The notes beneath the pieces were generated by a model, which did not search any database, was not told where the DNA came from, and worked only from the letters and a program-made list of their open reading frames with translations. A DNA stretch of 64,000 nt from a virus: positions 1 to 64,000 of IMG/VR virus record IMGVR_UViG_3300035698_003862, one strand, 5' to 3'. The position numbers and the translations under genes were made by a program. The stretch's first letter is position 1; each line of letters begins with the position of its first letter. Below, piece after piece: positions 8,674 through 18,068 of the stretch.

Positions 8674-10854
8674 ATGTTTCTGAAGCACATCTCGCTACAG
8701 AGTTACAAGCAGCATAAGTCGCTCGAAGCTGACATTGAAGGCAATGTTATTATCGTGGTCGGCCCGAACGGTCGTGGCAAATCCAATCTACTGGGCGCAT
8801 TTAATTTCGCGCTTAGTGGTGAACAGCCTGGCTCTAGCCGGGAAGATCTACTCCAATGGGGAGCAGCTCATGGGCACGTCGCGCTGGATCTTGAATGTGA
8901 AGGCACAGAAGGTCGTATCGTACGCAACCTGCATGACACCAAGGCTACTTTCGATTTCGGCACTGACAGTTACAATGGGATAACCAAAGTAGCAAACGGT
9001 CTGACTACACACCTAGGCTGGGACAAGGATCTAGGCAGGCAAGCCGTATTCGTACGCCAGGCCAAGCTAGACTCTATCCTGTTTGCCGAGGCACGTGAGC
9101 GTGAACTGACGTTCCAGCGGCTTATGGGCATACAGTATGCCTCCAAGGTCCATAAGAACATGGGCACCCTGCTGGCTACATGGAGCACACCACCCAACTA
9201 CGATGAGCAGATCGCGGATGGGCGTACTCGCCTTGACGAATTGCGCACACGGCTCAAGACGCTTACGGATGAATCTACTCAGGCCGAAGCCCAGCGCAAC
9301 GTATGTCCGGACATTACAGAACTACAAGGACGGCTTAACACGCTGGCTGGATTACATACGACGCTGACTAGGCTCAGTGCTGTCACGACGCAACTCAATT
9401 CGTACAACACTAAAATCCCAGGTATAGAGGTCAAGTTGGCCACGCTGAAGATTCCGGACGTTGATCTGACTATGTTAGACGAGGAGATCACACGCTTACG
9501 TAAGCTAGGCTCTGACGCCGCACGCTATAAGCAGGTGCTAAGTGACTGGGAGCGTTGCGGTCGTGAGATCATGGAATTGGGTAAGGAGCCCTGCACTGAA
9601 GAACAGCTGACCAAACTGGAACAGGAAGCCCGTGAACTCGCTACTGCGTACAACGAATCGCAGGGTAGGCTGAAGATGTACACGGATCTGGTGCAGTCTC
9701 TGAACAATCCTATTGCTAACGCGGCACTGGCAGTGTGCCCACTGTGTGGTCATAGCATTGAAGACGCTAATACGTTGTGCGAACGTTTAGGTGGTATCGT
9801 TAGCGATATGCAGATGGAAGCGGCTCAGAACGATCCTACGAGCAAGCAGCAAGCATATAGTCAATTACAGCAAGCTGCTCAATCGTACACATCAAGACGC
9901 GCTGCGCTGCTACAGAATTACAAGAACGCTGAGGCTATCATGAATTCAACACCGCACTCTGACGCTGACCCGGCTGCCCTTGAGCAGCAGGCCGCCCAGA
10001 TGGCGCAGGATCGCACAGCCGTATTGTGTAAGATCACAGAGAAGACAGAACTGGACGCTCAACTGCGAAATGATAAGGAGCAGCAAACGTTACTCATATC
10101 AGAGTATGATCAACTGCACACGTTACTCAAACAGCAGAGCATGCCTCAGATTCTGGAAATGCTGAACACCGCGGGTGTCCCGTCGGCGCTCGCCAAGGCA
10201 CAGGAAGACACTGCGACGTTACAACAAACCATCAACGATATCCAACTGCTCGACCAACATGTGGCCAAGTTGAAGGGTATGGTAGAGGAGCTGACAGGCT
10301 CCGTCGATACGCTGGAGAAAACGCTGGCTACGTTGGAGTACAAGCGATCGCAACAGTCCGAGAGGGCCGACGCTATCGCAACACTCACACGAGTTCGTGA
10401 CTGGTTCCATTACGCGAATGGGCCTCACACTATGGCCATGAGCGTACTCGCAGACATGACACGGGATGTCAATGACTTCCTGGGCCAGTTCGCAGCACCG
10501 TATACCGTATACCCGTCTGATGATGGGTTCGGTTACAAATACATTAAGCATGATGGTAGTCCTATGCCGCCAACACCTCCTGATACAATACATCTATCAG
10601 GCGGTGAGCGTGTTCAATTGGCGATCAGTTATCGCTTTGCCAGTTATTGCATGTTTGCCAATAAGCTTGGTCTCCTTAGCCTGGACGAACCTACCGTATA
10701 CCTCGACGAGAGGAATATTGGCAGATTCTGTGTGGTGATGGAGCAGATCAAGAAGGTTGCGCAAAGCATGAACCTCCAAGTAATGATCGCGACACATGAA
10801 CGATCGTTGATTCCGTTTGCTGATACAGTCATCGACCTGGGCGATGAAGCTTAG
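8674..10854 (+). CDS. SbcC/Rad50-like ATPase (T4 gp46-like)
   Basis: 726 residues from ATG 8674, chosen because AAAGGAATACAG precedes it and the next residues MFLKHISLQSY match the usual SMC-type start. It is the ATPase partner of the SbcD-like nuclease. Walker A GPNGRGKS is at 30-37. Two long coiled-coil arms flank a zinc hook CPLCG near 354-358. The ABC signature LSGGERVQ lies near 640, and Walker B LGLLSLDEP near 668. The all-in-one arrangement head, arm, hook, arm, head is complete. It has its own possible promoter at 8601 and is followed by a promoter at 10869. Confidence 0.9.
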   Translation: MFLKHISLQSYKQHKSLEADIEGNVIIVVGPNGRGKSNLLGAFNFALSGEQPGSSREDLLQWGAAHGHVALDLECEGTEGRIVRNLHDTKATFDFGTDSYNGITKVANGLTTHLGWDKDLGRQAVFVRQAKLDSILFAEARERELTFQRLMGIQYASKVHKNMGTLLATWSTPPNYDEQIADGRTRLDELRTRLKTLTDESTQAEAQRNVCPDITELQGRLNTLAGLHTTLTRLSAVTTQLNSYNTKIPGIEVKLATLKIPDVDLTMLDEEITRLRKLGSDAARYKQVLSDWERCGREIMELGKEPCTEEQLTKLEQEARELATAYNESQGRLKMYTDLVQSLNNPIANAALAVCPLCGHSIEDANTLCERLGGIVSDMQMEAAQNDPTSKQQAYSQLQQAAQSYTSRRAALLQNYKNAEAIMNSTPHSDADPAALEQQAAQMAQDRTAVLCKITEKTELDAQLRNDKEQQTLLISEYDQLHTLLKQQSMPQILEMLNTAGVPSALAKAQEDTATLQQTINDIQLLDQHVAKLKGMVEELTGSVDTLEKTLATLEYKRSQQSERADAIATLTRVRDWFHYANGPHTMAMSVLADMTRDVNDFLGQFAAPYTVYPSDDGFGYKYIKHDGSPMPPTPPDTIHLSGGERVQLAISYRFASYCMFANKLGLLSLDEPTVYLDERNIGRFCVVMEQIKKVAQSMNLQVMIATHERSLIPFADTVIDLGDEA

Positions 10855-10868
10855 GTCACATAATACAG

Positions 10869-10898
10869 TTACAACAGTATAAACAGTAATCCTACACT
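10869..10898 (+). promoter_or_regulatory. sigma70-like promoter
   Basis: TTACAA (10869-10874), 18-base spacer, TACACT (10893-10898), immediately upstream of the gene at 10914. The spacer and leader include CAGT repeats seen at other leaders in this window. Confidence 0.45.
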
Positions 10899-10913
10899 AG
10901 AGGACAGTGAACA

Positions 10914-12476
10914 ATGACAGAGACAGCAACAGCAGCCACTTCTGAAGTGGCACCGACAGTCACCCCTGAGGAGGCCATTGCGGCCTTTCAGGATGCGCTG
11001 GAAAAACTCACAGCTGCCGGCCTTTACCAGCCGGGAGTAGGGGAGGCGTCAGCAGCAGTGGCGCCGGCCGCGGCAGCAGCTGCGGTTACAACACTGGCGG
11101 AGATTAAGCAGCCCACTACCAAGCGGCGCAAGATTGCGCCAAGCTTGGTAGGTGACTTCGAGACGTGGTTCATACAATCACCTGAGGACGAGCTGTACGA
11201 CGTCAAACGCGGTCAGTGGGAATGTAAGGTAGGCAGTGGCAAGCGGGCACATGCATTACTCTTCCACTCCGCAATTGATGATAATCGACCAAGTTCGAAT
11301 GTGATCTGCATTCGACCGGTAGGCTCGAAGAATACCATCTTCAATGCCAGTCGTATTACGTATGGTACGGCTATGGCGGCACAGAAGACACCACAGAACA
11401 TCGCAGAGGCTGCTGGTGCTATTCCTGTGCCGTTCGAGAACGTAACGTCTAAAGACGGCGGAGCGGGGCTGGACCTTACACAACTACAAATCATCGCGTG
11501 GGATGGATCTGAAGATATGATCATCCCACCAGTGCAACGTAGACGGCAGTGGGCTGGTACCTTTTACGTGATAGAGCGGCATTTCGCCGGGGCTACAGTA
11601 CTCCGCGTTGAGGATAAGTACTTCTTGTTCGATACCGATCGCGAAGAGCTGCAACATCATGGCTTCAACCCCTTTTTCACGCAGCTGCCACATGCAGTTG
11701 CCTCTGTCGATGAGGCGTATGCTGCACTGATGCCAGATCCGGTGAAGGAGGCCATAGAAGCGGGTAAGACTGTCTTACGTCAGGGCGAGTTCTTCTTCGT
11801 CAAGAGCGACATCGATACCGTAGCTGTGGCGATGGACGTAGACGATATCGTTGACCGATTCTTCTTGGATCAGGTCACTGATCGTCTGATTACCTTGGGC
11901 GCCGCCGTGATTAACTGTGCGAACAGGCGACGAACGGACGCAATCAAGTCCTTCATCAAACGTTGTGAAGAGAATAACGAAGGAGCTTTACCGGAGGGTG
12001 ATGGCTCGGCTAAGGACGCACAACGGGAGCTAGACCAGTACTTGCAGTGGGTATCTACGAGTGTTGGCCCTGAGTGCACATGGGACGTGCCGGAACCAAC
12101 CGAGGAGAAGAACAACCGCTACGGTAATAAGCCTACGGATGGTAGTACCATAGGGTATAGTCACATGGCGCACATCTTCAATGAGCTGACTACTCGGCTG
12201 AGTTTCCCGCTCACTGAAGAGAGCCGCACTATCCCAGGACCTGATGGATACCTCGGTATCCATGTGGCTGGTCACATCCAGGCCCAGGATGGGGATACAC
12301 AGGGGCAGCAGCATATAGCCGCCGGAATGTACGCACGCGACGATGAGTCCATTTGGGCTATTGGCGCCGTGCTGCACCAGGGTCGAGAGCATCGGCCAGT
12401 ATATCTCGATGGTTGGCATCGGGTATATCCTAACACGGCCACTAACAGCTGGAGTGTCGAGGGCGATGTTGATTGA
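10914..12476 (+). CDS. large unknown protein with an Ala-rich N-terminal region
   Basis: 520 residues. Residues 1-75 are an Ala/Thr/Pro/Glu-rich, probably disordered leader. The body is mixed alpha/beta. Visible segments include FETWFIQSPEDELYDVKRGQ, VLRQGEFFFVKSD near 287-299, and RRQWAGTFYVIERHF. The last 130 residues are hydrophilic and His-rich in places (HVAGHIQAQDGDTQGQQH). I recognise no family. It has its own promoter (10869) and terminator (12483), so it is a single-gene unit between the SbcC-like gene and the replication block. Confidence 0.6.
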   Translation: MTETATAATSEVAPTVTPEEAIAAFQDALEKLTAAGLYQPGVGEASAAVAPAAAAAAVTTLAEIKQPTTKRRKIAPSLVGDFETWFIQSPEDELYDVKRGQWECKVGSGKRAHALLFHSAIDDNRPSSNVICIRPVGSKNTIFNASRITYGTAMAAQKTPQNIAEAAGAIPVPFENVTSKDGGAGLDLTQLQIIAWDGSEDMIIPPVQRRRQWAGTFYVIERHFAGATVLRVEDKYFLFDTDREELQHHGFNPFFTQLPHAVASVDEAYAALMPDPVKEAIEAGKTVLRQGEFFFVKSDIDTVAVAMDVDDIVDRFFLDQVTDRLITLGAAVINCANRRRTDAIKSFIKRCEENNEGALPEGDGSAKDAQRELDQYLQWVSTSVGPECTWDVPEPTEEKNNRYGNKPTDGSTIGYSHMAHIFNELTTRLSFPLTEESRTIPGPDGYLGIHVAGHIQAQDGDTQGQQHIAAGMYARDDESIWAIGAVLHQGREHRPVYLDGWHRVYPNTATNSWSVEGDVD

Positions 12477-12482
12477 AGATAA

Positions 12483-12520
12483 GGGGTGGCGAAACCTACG
12501 GGCTAGCCACCCCCGTTTTT
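12483..12520 (+). terminator. rho-independent terminator
   Basis: Stem GGGGTGGC (12483-12490) / GCCACCCC (12506-12513) followed by CGTTTTT. It closes the gene at 10914. Confidence 0.8.
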
Positions 12521-12533
12521 CTCAAAAAGGATG

Positions 12534-12563
12534 TTGACCCTACTGACCTGCTTGGGCTAAGAT
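12534..12563 (+). promoter_or_regulatory. sigma70-like promoter opening the replication block
   Basis: TTGACC (12534-12539), 18-base spacer, TAAGAT (12558-12563). It sits just after a terminator and 42 bases before the start of the next gene, the layout expected of a real promoter. Confidence 0.55.
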
Positions 12564-12604
12564 GCCATTCGAATAAACATCGAATACAAGAAGGAGATAC
12601 AAAA

Positions 12605-13072
12605 GTGAAAGATGCCTCTTTCACACTTGAATTCACTACGCATGTATTGGCCAACGGCGTTGGCCCCGACGGGGAGAAGGATCATTTCCAGCGCGACAGT
12701 GTCGGGAAACTCATCTTCCAGCAGAGTTGGTTCTACTCTGCATTCAGCCGAGCTATCGAGCTCGCACATATCCGAGGCATCAAGGCTGGGGATATTCACA
12801 TGGACCTTTCCATCGACGCTAAGACTGAGGTCTATCGCCGTCGCTACGGTCAGGGCAAGTTTAGATCGCATGAAGCCATCATGCCCGGCACACAGGTTCA
12901 ATTCGCTGCGGTCGTTGCTGATCGCATCACCGAAACAGAACTCACCACCATTTTGACACGCATGGGTCGGTTCGTGGGCCTTTCGCCATACGGATACCGA
13001 CTCGGTTACGGTAAATTCAATACAGTAAAAGTAGAAGTAGAAAACAGTGACGCAGCAACAGAAACAACGTAA
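12605..13072 (+). CDS. unknown protein with a RAMP-like glycine-rich C-terminal loop
   Basis: 155 residues from GTG 12605, chosen because AAGGAGATACAAAA stands just before it. The predicted order strand, helix (SWFYSAFSRAIELAHIRG), strand (DIHMDLSID), strand, helix, strand suggests a ferredoxin-like fold. Near the C terminus the segment GLSPYGYRLGYGKFNTVKV has the glycine pattern of RAMP-type (Cas5/Cas6/Cas7-like) RNA-binding proteins. No catalytic His can be assigned and no CRISPR repeats are in the window, so the likeness may be only structural. It is the first gene after the promoter at 12534 and overlaps the next small gene by 26 bases. Confidence 0.55.
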   Translation: MKDASFTLEFTTHVLANGVGPDGEKDHFQRDSVGKLIFQQSWFYSAFSRAIELAHIRGIKAGDIHMDLSIDAKTEVYRRRYGQGKFRSHEAIMPGTQVQFAAVVADRITETELTTILTRMGRFVGLSPYGYRLGYGKFNTVKVEVENSDAATETT

Positions 13073-13229
13073 ACTGATCGCGCTATTCGGAGAGAGTAAG
13101 CGCGGCAGTGACAGTGACAGTGACATTAACAGTAGCTACAGTGCCGGTTTTGCCAAGATGTGTGAGACCAGGGGAGTGGACCCACTACAGCTTGTTAAAG
13201 CCGCAGAAACGCTAGAGCTAATACTCTAG
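13047..13229 (+). CDS. small unknown protein
   Basis: 60 residues from GTG 13047, overlapping the previous gene. A Ser/Asp-rich stretch (SDSDSDINSS) is followed by the helical segment SYSAGFAKMCETRGVDPLQL, a pattern I have seen in short phage proteins of unknown role. There is no clear Shine-Dalgarno site, so translation may be coupled to the upstream gene. Confidence 0.45.
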   Translation: MTQQQKQRKLIALFGESKRGSDSDSDINSSYSAGFAKMCETRGVDPLQLVKAAETLELIL

Positions 13230-13272
13230 CCTCGGGCAACTTGTGATATCACGTAATGTTTGGAACACGGTT

Positions 13273-13290
13273 TATTACTGATCAGTAATA
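13273..13290 (+). promoter_or_regulatory. 18-bp perfect palindrome, operator candidate
   Basis: TATTACTGATCAGTAATA reads the same on both strands. It lies in the 136-base gap before the intein-containing helicase gene. A dimeric repressor site is the simplest reading. Confidence 0.45.
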
Positions 13291-13307
13291 GTCCGCTTGC
13301 TCTGAAT

Positions 13308-13341
13308 ATTTGTGTGCACAGATATATCAGCGCACACAAAT
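13308..13341 (+). repeat. 10-bp inverted repeat in the helicase leader
   Basis: ATTTGTGTGC (13308-13317) and GCACACAAAT (13332-13341) are exact inverted arms around a 14-base AT-rich loop. They lie 25 bases before the helicase start. They could act as a DNA operator or as an mRNA hairpin over the leader. Confidence 0.5.
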
Positions 13342-13365
13342 GCGCGCTATTCAAATAGGGAGACT

Positions 13366-15936
13366 ATGACTACGGACCATCAAAATGTTCAGATTCGATG
13401 GGGCGACGGCTTCCTTGCCGTAGAGCCCACCTTCCCAGAAAAGCTTATCAAGAAGCTCAAGTACTGGCACCGCGAACTCGCATGGGACGAGGCAGCGATG
13501 AAACGAGTAGCTAGCGGACACTACCGCGAACTCTATACAGTCAATACGCATATCGACGACGAGAACCGGTTACATCAACAGCTATGCACAATGCCTGGCT
13601 TCGCTCACCTAGTGATGGAACTGCTACGTAAGGAAGGTTACGAGTTTGAATTCATCGACCAACGTACGCCGCCGCCACCTATGGACATCGTACGGGCCTG
13701 TGTTGGCCTTTACGATTACCAGATGCCTTGCGCGATCACGGCGTTACAATCCGGTGGGGGCGTCATCGCCTGTCCAACAGGATGGGGAAAGTGTATGTGC
13801 CCTGATACTAACGTGTTATATATGAACGGTAGTGTTAACCGCATGGGCAATATTGCCGTTGGCGATGTACTAATGGGTGATGATTCGCAACCGCGCACGG
13901 TGCTTGAACGCATTGATGGTAGTGGACCGATGTATCGCATCACGCCAAAGAATGGTGAGTCATTCGAAGTGGCTGATAACCATATACTGTCGCTGGTCAA
14001 GTCCGGTGACTGCAAAAGGGATAAATACCCGGATGGTCGGATCGTGGATATCACGGTAACTGACTATTTGCAGCAATCCCTGACGTTCAAACATAGATAC
14101 AAACTATACAAAGTTTGTGTCGACTGGCCAAACGTTTCGGTTAACGTTGACCCATATTGGCTTGGGCTTTGGATTGGGGACGGTGATAGTATACGTCCAT
14201 ATATCACAACAGATGATAACGAAGTTGTAGTGGCCATTTACGCATACGCTAACACGTTGGGTTTACGGGTTACTAACACTGGAATCCGTGATACCCGCAG
14301 AACGCCTACATACGGTATCGTAAAAAGCAACGGTCAAATTAACACGTTACTTAATGCTATGCGTGCTTACGGCTTACTGAAGTCAAGACGTAAGTTCATA
14401 CCACAGGAGTTCAAGGCGAACTCAAGGACTATTCGACTACAGTTATTAGCTGGTTTAATGGATTCAGGCGGGAGCCTTAATGAGGGAACCGACTTTGATT
14501 TCGTGAACACTAACTCGGAACTGGTAGATGATGTTGCGTTTTTAGCAAGATCGTTAGGGTTTAGGGTGCACCAAACGACACGCAAGTGTAAGGGCTTCGG
14601 CGTAGAGATTGATGCATATCGCCTCCGTATAACGGGAGACACGCATTTAATACCTACACGAATACCACATAAGCAGGCGGCAATACGGCAGCAGAAAAAA
14701 CATCCATTACGTACTAGCTTCAGCATCGAGCGTATTGATGATGGTCCGTATGTTGGTGTAAAGCTTGACGGTAATCATCGTTATCTATTAGGTGATTTTA
14801 CCGTTACTCACAACACGCACATAATAGCTGCGCTATGTAAGGCGTTCACGCACGAGGAGTTATGCGCCCGTAACACACCCCTGACCGTGGTAACAACCCC
14901 GGACAAGGACATTACGGCTAAGGACTATCGTGACCTGGTTAAGCTGTTACCTGATCGTGACATAGGCTTGGTTATGTCCGGTAAGAAGGGTTACTCCGAC
15001 GACGTGCAGGTGATCACGCTGGATAGCCTCCACAACCTGAATCTAGACGAGGTTGGTGTGCTAATCGTAGACGAGGTTCATACCGCGGCTTCGGCCAAAC
15101 GCACAGAGCTACTCCTGCAGGCCCGTAAAGCGCTGCGCTGGGGTGTCTCTGCAACGCCCTCAGGACGTTTCGACGGCCGAGACATAGTTACAGAGGGGTT
15201 GTTCGGTCCCGTCGTTTACACGCGAACGTACGCCCAAGGGGTGACTGACGGCGCCTTAGTCCCAATCAAGGTACTCTGGTTCGAAGCACCGCAGCCACAT
15301 ATGGGACTGGAACGCTACAACAAGTACAAAACCCGGAGCGGTCGTTACCGCAATGCCGTATGGAAGAATGAGAACTATCTCAAGTTAATCGGTGATGTCC
15401 TGAAGAGAATCCCCGGCAAGCACCAGACGCTGTGTATTATGCAGTACCTGGAACAGATGAACTTGCTGGCTGCACACTGTGATGGCATACACATGGTGCA
15501 TGCGGAAACGTCGCAAGACAACTTGAGCAAGAAGGAATACCGGAACCTGGCTGCTATATCCGCGAAGGAACGTAAAGGCATCTACACTGACATGGAGAGT
15601 GGTAAGATTCGCCAGATCCTGAGCACGCACGTGTATAAGCAGGGGGTTAACTTCCCTGACCTACAAGTAGTGATTAACGTCGGTGGCGGCGGTAGCGATA
15701 TAGTCGCCAAGCAAGTACCGGGTAGGGAGAGTAGGAAGACGGCAGACAAGCAGGTGTCTTACCTGATTGATTTCTGGCATCCGTGGGACAAACAGACGGG
15801 CAAGGACGGCAAAATACGCGCCGGCTATGTCGCCAAAGATGATCAGTCCAGGGAGAAAGCCTACACTGAACTGGAGTTTGAGCAGGTCTGGATGAAATCT
15901 ATAGATGACCTACCATTCATTGAGGCAAGCCCATGA
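13366..15936 (+). CDS. UvsW-like superfamily 2 DNA helicase, interrupted by an intein
   Basis: 856 codons from ATG 13366 (GGGAGACT just upstream). The mature helicase is 515 residues after intein removal. Motif I CPTGWGK-T is split by the intein at residues 143-483 and reforms GWGKTHIIAAL when joined. After it come motif II LIVDEVHTA, motif III GVSATPSGR, and motif VI-like QVPGRESR. The relatives remodel recombination and replication intermediates (T4 UvsW, RecG/RadD-like). It sits first in the helicase, helicase, primase, polymerase run. A short ATGA overlap joins it to the next gene. An 18-bp palindrome and an inverted repeat lie in its leader. Confidence 0.85.
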   Translation: MTTDHQNVQIRWGDGFLAVEPTFPEKLIKKLKYWHRELAWDEAAMKRVASGHYRELYTVNTHIDDENRLHQQLCTMPGFAHLVMELLRKEGYEFEFIDQRTPPPPMDIVRACVGLYDYQMPCAITALQSGGGVIACPTGWGKCMCPDTNVLYMNGSVNRMGNIAVGDVLMGDDSQPRTVLERIDGSGPMYRITPKNGESFEVADNHILSLVKSGDCKRDKYPDGRIVDITVTDYLQQSLTFKHRYKLYKVCVDWPNVSVNVDPYWLGLWIGDGDSIRPYITTDDNEVVVAIYAYANTLGLRVTNTGIRDTRRTPTYGIVKSNGQINTLLNAMRAYGLLKSRRKFIPQEFKANSRTIRLQLLAGLMDSGGSLNEGTDFDFVNTNSELVDDVAFLARSLGFRVHQTTRKCKGFGVEIDAYRLRITGDTHLIPTRIPHKQAAIRQQKKHPLRTSFSIERIDDGPYVGVKLDGNHRYLLGDFTVTHNTHIIAALCKAFTHEELCARNTPLTVVTTPDKDITAKDYRDLVKLLPDRDIGLVMSGKKGYSDDVQVITLDSLHNLNLDEVGVLIVDEVHTAASAKRTELLLQARKALRWGVSATPSGRFDGRDIVTEGLFGPVVYTRTYAQGVTDGALVPIKVLWFEAPQPHMGLERYNKYKTRSGRYRNAVWKNENYLKLIGDVLKRIPGKHQTLCIMQYLEQMNLLAAHCDGIHMVHAETSQDNLSKKEYRNLAAISAKERKGIYTDMESGKIRQILSTHVYKQGVNFPDLQVVINVGGGGSDIVAKQVPGRESRKTADKQVSYLIDFWHPWDKQTGKDGKIRAGYVAKDDQSREKAYTELEFEQVWMKSIDDLPFIEASP
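13792..14814 (+). mobile_element. intein with LAGLIDADG-type endonuclease in the helicase Walker A motif
   Basis: 341 residues. It begins with Cys (CMCPDTNVLYMNG) and ends His-Asn, with Thr as the next extein residue. Splicing block A is followed by ITPKNGESFEVADNHILSL as block B with its His. Block F/G reads VGVKLDGNHRYLLGDFTVTHN. Between them lie two LAGLIDADG-like helices: YWLGLWIGDGDS and LLAGLMDSGGS. Both acidic residues are present (Gly-Asp-Gly and Met-Asp-Ser), so the nuclease may be active. The insertion splits the codon order exactly between Lys and Thr of the P-loop, a classic intein site. Confidence 0.88.
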
Positions 15937-16517
15937 CTGAGATAGAGCGTTACGCATATCGTGCGCATGACGAATTCTATCGCCAAGTAGAGCGTCGGTT
16001 CCAGGTAAGTAGTGGACGGCGCACTTTTTGGAGTCACAAGTACCGTAAGGCTTTTATGAGCATTGGTGAGATCTGCATCGAGCATAAGTTCGACCTGGTC
16101 GACTACATCAACGCCAGTTTTAACCTGGTACAAAAGAGCAGCACGTACATAACACCTAAGGACTTCACGGGCGGTAAGGCTGTCGAACGATACAAGACCT
16201 TCCGTGATGAATTCAAAAGCGAAGTGGATAGTACATGGCGTGCGATGATCATGCGCCTGTCCGAATTCGAGGTACGACTGATACCTTCGATATATCCGCA
16301 TACTGAGGCATTACTCATGGACCCCGCGCTACCATTCACAGCATGCTTTCGCGTGCTCTATTCAGAGAAGTTCAGTCCTTGGCTATGCAAGATATATGGT
16401 GTGCAAGCTAGGGAAGAGCTGGAGGCAGATAGTCGATTATGCGAATTCGCACGTAAGCATACTGCTGTAAACTTACAGGCGCTGGAGCAAGAGTGCGGAA
16501 GGCTGATCACTACCTAA
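15933..16517 (+). CDS. unknown protein between two helicase genes
   Basis: 194 residues, helical and basic, with an ATGA overlap to the helicase gene. Segments such as RRTFWSHKYRKAFMSIGEICIEH suggest a DNA- or protein-binding helical bundle. No family is recognised. Position between a UvsW-like helicase and the replicative helicase makes a helicase-loading or accessory role possible, but that is only from context. Confidence 0.55.
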   Translation: MTEIERYAYRAHDEFYRQVERRFQVSSGRRTFWSHKYRKAFMSIGEICIEHKFDLVDYINASFNLVQKSSTYITPKDFTGGKAVERYKTFRDEFKSEVDSTWRAMIMRLSEFEVRLIPSIYPHTEALLMDPALPFTACFRVLYSEKFSPWLCKIYGVQAREELEADSRLCEFARKHTAVNLQALEQECGRLITT

Positions 16518-16529
16518 AAGGAGAGTCTC

Positions 16530-18068
16530 ATGCCAGGAGCGTATACACGTGATTTTCAAATTGGCCTGCTGACACAACTAATACTTAGCGGTCAGTTCAT
16601 GACACAGGTAATGGGTTACTTACGGTTGACAGACTTCGAACTACCTGCTTGTCGCCTGATCTATGAGGCGTTACAGTGCTATCATATGCAGTACACTCAG
16701 CATCCCGACTTCAAGACGCTACAGCTGCATGTGCAGTACCTCATTCAGAATATGGATGGGACTACTGCCACGTTGCTGGATCCGACTGAGTTTGAGTCGC
16801 TGGGTACTGTACTGGGTATGATCGCACGCACGCGCCGTGACGCCATCAATACAGATTACTACCTAGGCCAGCTGCAAGGCTATCTGGCTACGGTACGTAT
16901 GGGCCAGCTGCAAGAACAGCACGGGACCATGCTTCAGATGGGTCAGGGCGCAGAGGAGTATCTGACAGAGGCTGTCAAGCTTAACGAAGAGATAGCACAT
17001 CACAATGCATCTGGGTACGAACTGGACTACGTAGACAGTAATCCGGAGCCGATCATGGACGCTAGTGATGTTCAGCGTATACTGACGGGTATCCCGCCGG
17101 TAGACACGTGGACTGGCAACGGCCTAGGCTTGGGCGAGTCTGCGATGATCGTGGCTTGTACTGGTGTAGGTAAGACCACCGGGCTCATCAATATAGGGAA
17201 CGCGGCTAACGTGACCAACTGGCGTAGCTTGTTCATGACGTTGGAGTTGTCCGGCGCACGTATCAAGCGACGACGACAGGCTATGATGGCAGGCATACCA
17301 GCACAGTGGTTCAAGGTGCCTATCGGAGAGTGGCCTGTAGAAATGAAGTGGCGCTTCTCTTGGATCATTGATCCACGGAACCCGAAGTTCGACTACTGCT
17401 GCATCTGCGACATGAGTAAGCGAGCACCTACAGTCGCTGACATCGATACGATGATCCAGAAGTGGCTAACTAACGAGGCCAAGAAGGGCACCGTTGAGCA
17501 GTGCAAGCTTTGTTGCATCGACTGGTTAGATAAGATCGATTCGGGTGGGTTGAACGTCACGAAGAACATGCGCGAAGACACCATACACATCAAGATATCT
17601 GAGGCCCTCGCTGAAATGGGACGACGGTATAACTTGGCGATGTGGTGGGCAACGCAAGCGACACGTGATGCTGAGGGGCGAGAGATACTCATGAAGCAGC
17701 ATACAGCTTACGGGTATCATAAGAACGACCCGCTCGACTTAAGCGTAGGACTTGCACCAGCCATCGAGATCAAGCCGAAGGAGCAGAAGAAGCGAAAGAT
17801 CCGCGATGACGATGATGAGGAGATGCCCGCGTGTAATCGACAGCTGGTCGTGTCTATCATGAAGAATCGGGATAACCCGGACGGTAAGCATGCGCGTATC
17901 TACCAGAGCCCTACGTTGGCGTTCTGGACTGACAGTCGCGCATACACGGCAGCAGAGGCCATACTACGGTCGAAGAATCTAGAAGGATACTCAGCACACT
18001 TATATCAAAACGTAAAGCGCCAGGTGAACTATGCATATCCCGAACTTAGAGCAGTATCTGCGAAGTAA
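16530..18068 (+). CDS. DnaB-like replicative helicase
   Basis: 512 residues, with AAAGGAGAG before the ATG. An N-terminal helical domain (about 1-130, containing DFELPACRLIYEALQCYH) is followed by a RecA-like motor. Walker A CTGVGKTTGL is near 210-219. A later block with CKLCCIDWLDKI ends in the Walker B aspartate, and MWWATQATRDAEG provides the sensor-like region. The Cys pairs near 289 and 329 are unusual insertions and may bind zinc. It would unwind DNA at the fork with the primase encoded next, whose start overlaps its end by 38 bases. Confidence 0.85.
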   Translation: MPGAYTRDFQIGLLTQLILSGQFMTQVMGYLRLTDFELPACRLIYEALQCYHMQYTQHPDFKTLQLHVQYLIQNMDGTTATLLDPTEFESLGTVLGMIARTRRDAINTDYYLGQLQGYLATVRMGQLQEQHGTMLQMGQGAEEYLTEAVKLNEEIAHHNASGYELDYVDSNPEPIMDASDVQRILTGIPPVDTWTGNGLGLGESAMIVACTGVGKTTGLINIGNAANVTNWRSLFMTLELSGARIKRRRQAMMAGIPAQWFKVPIGEWPVEMKWRFSWIIDPRNPKFDYCCICDMSKRAPTVADIDTMIQKWLTNEAKKGTVEQCKLCCIDWLDKIDSGGLNVTKNMREDTIHIKISEALAEMGRRYNLAMWWATQATRDAEGREILMKQHTAYGYHKNDPLDLSVGLAPAIEIKPKEQKKRKIRDDDDEEMPACNRQLVVSIMKNRDNPDGKHARIYQSPTLAFWTDSRAYTAAEAILRSKNLEGYSAHLYQNVKRQVNYAYPELRAVSAK

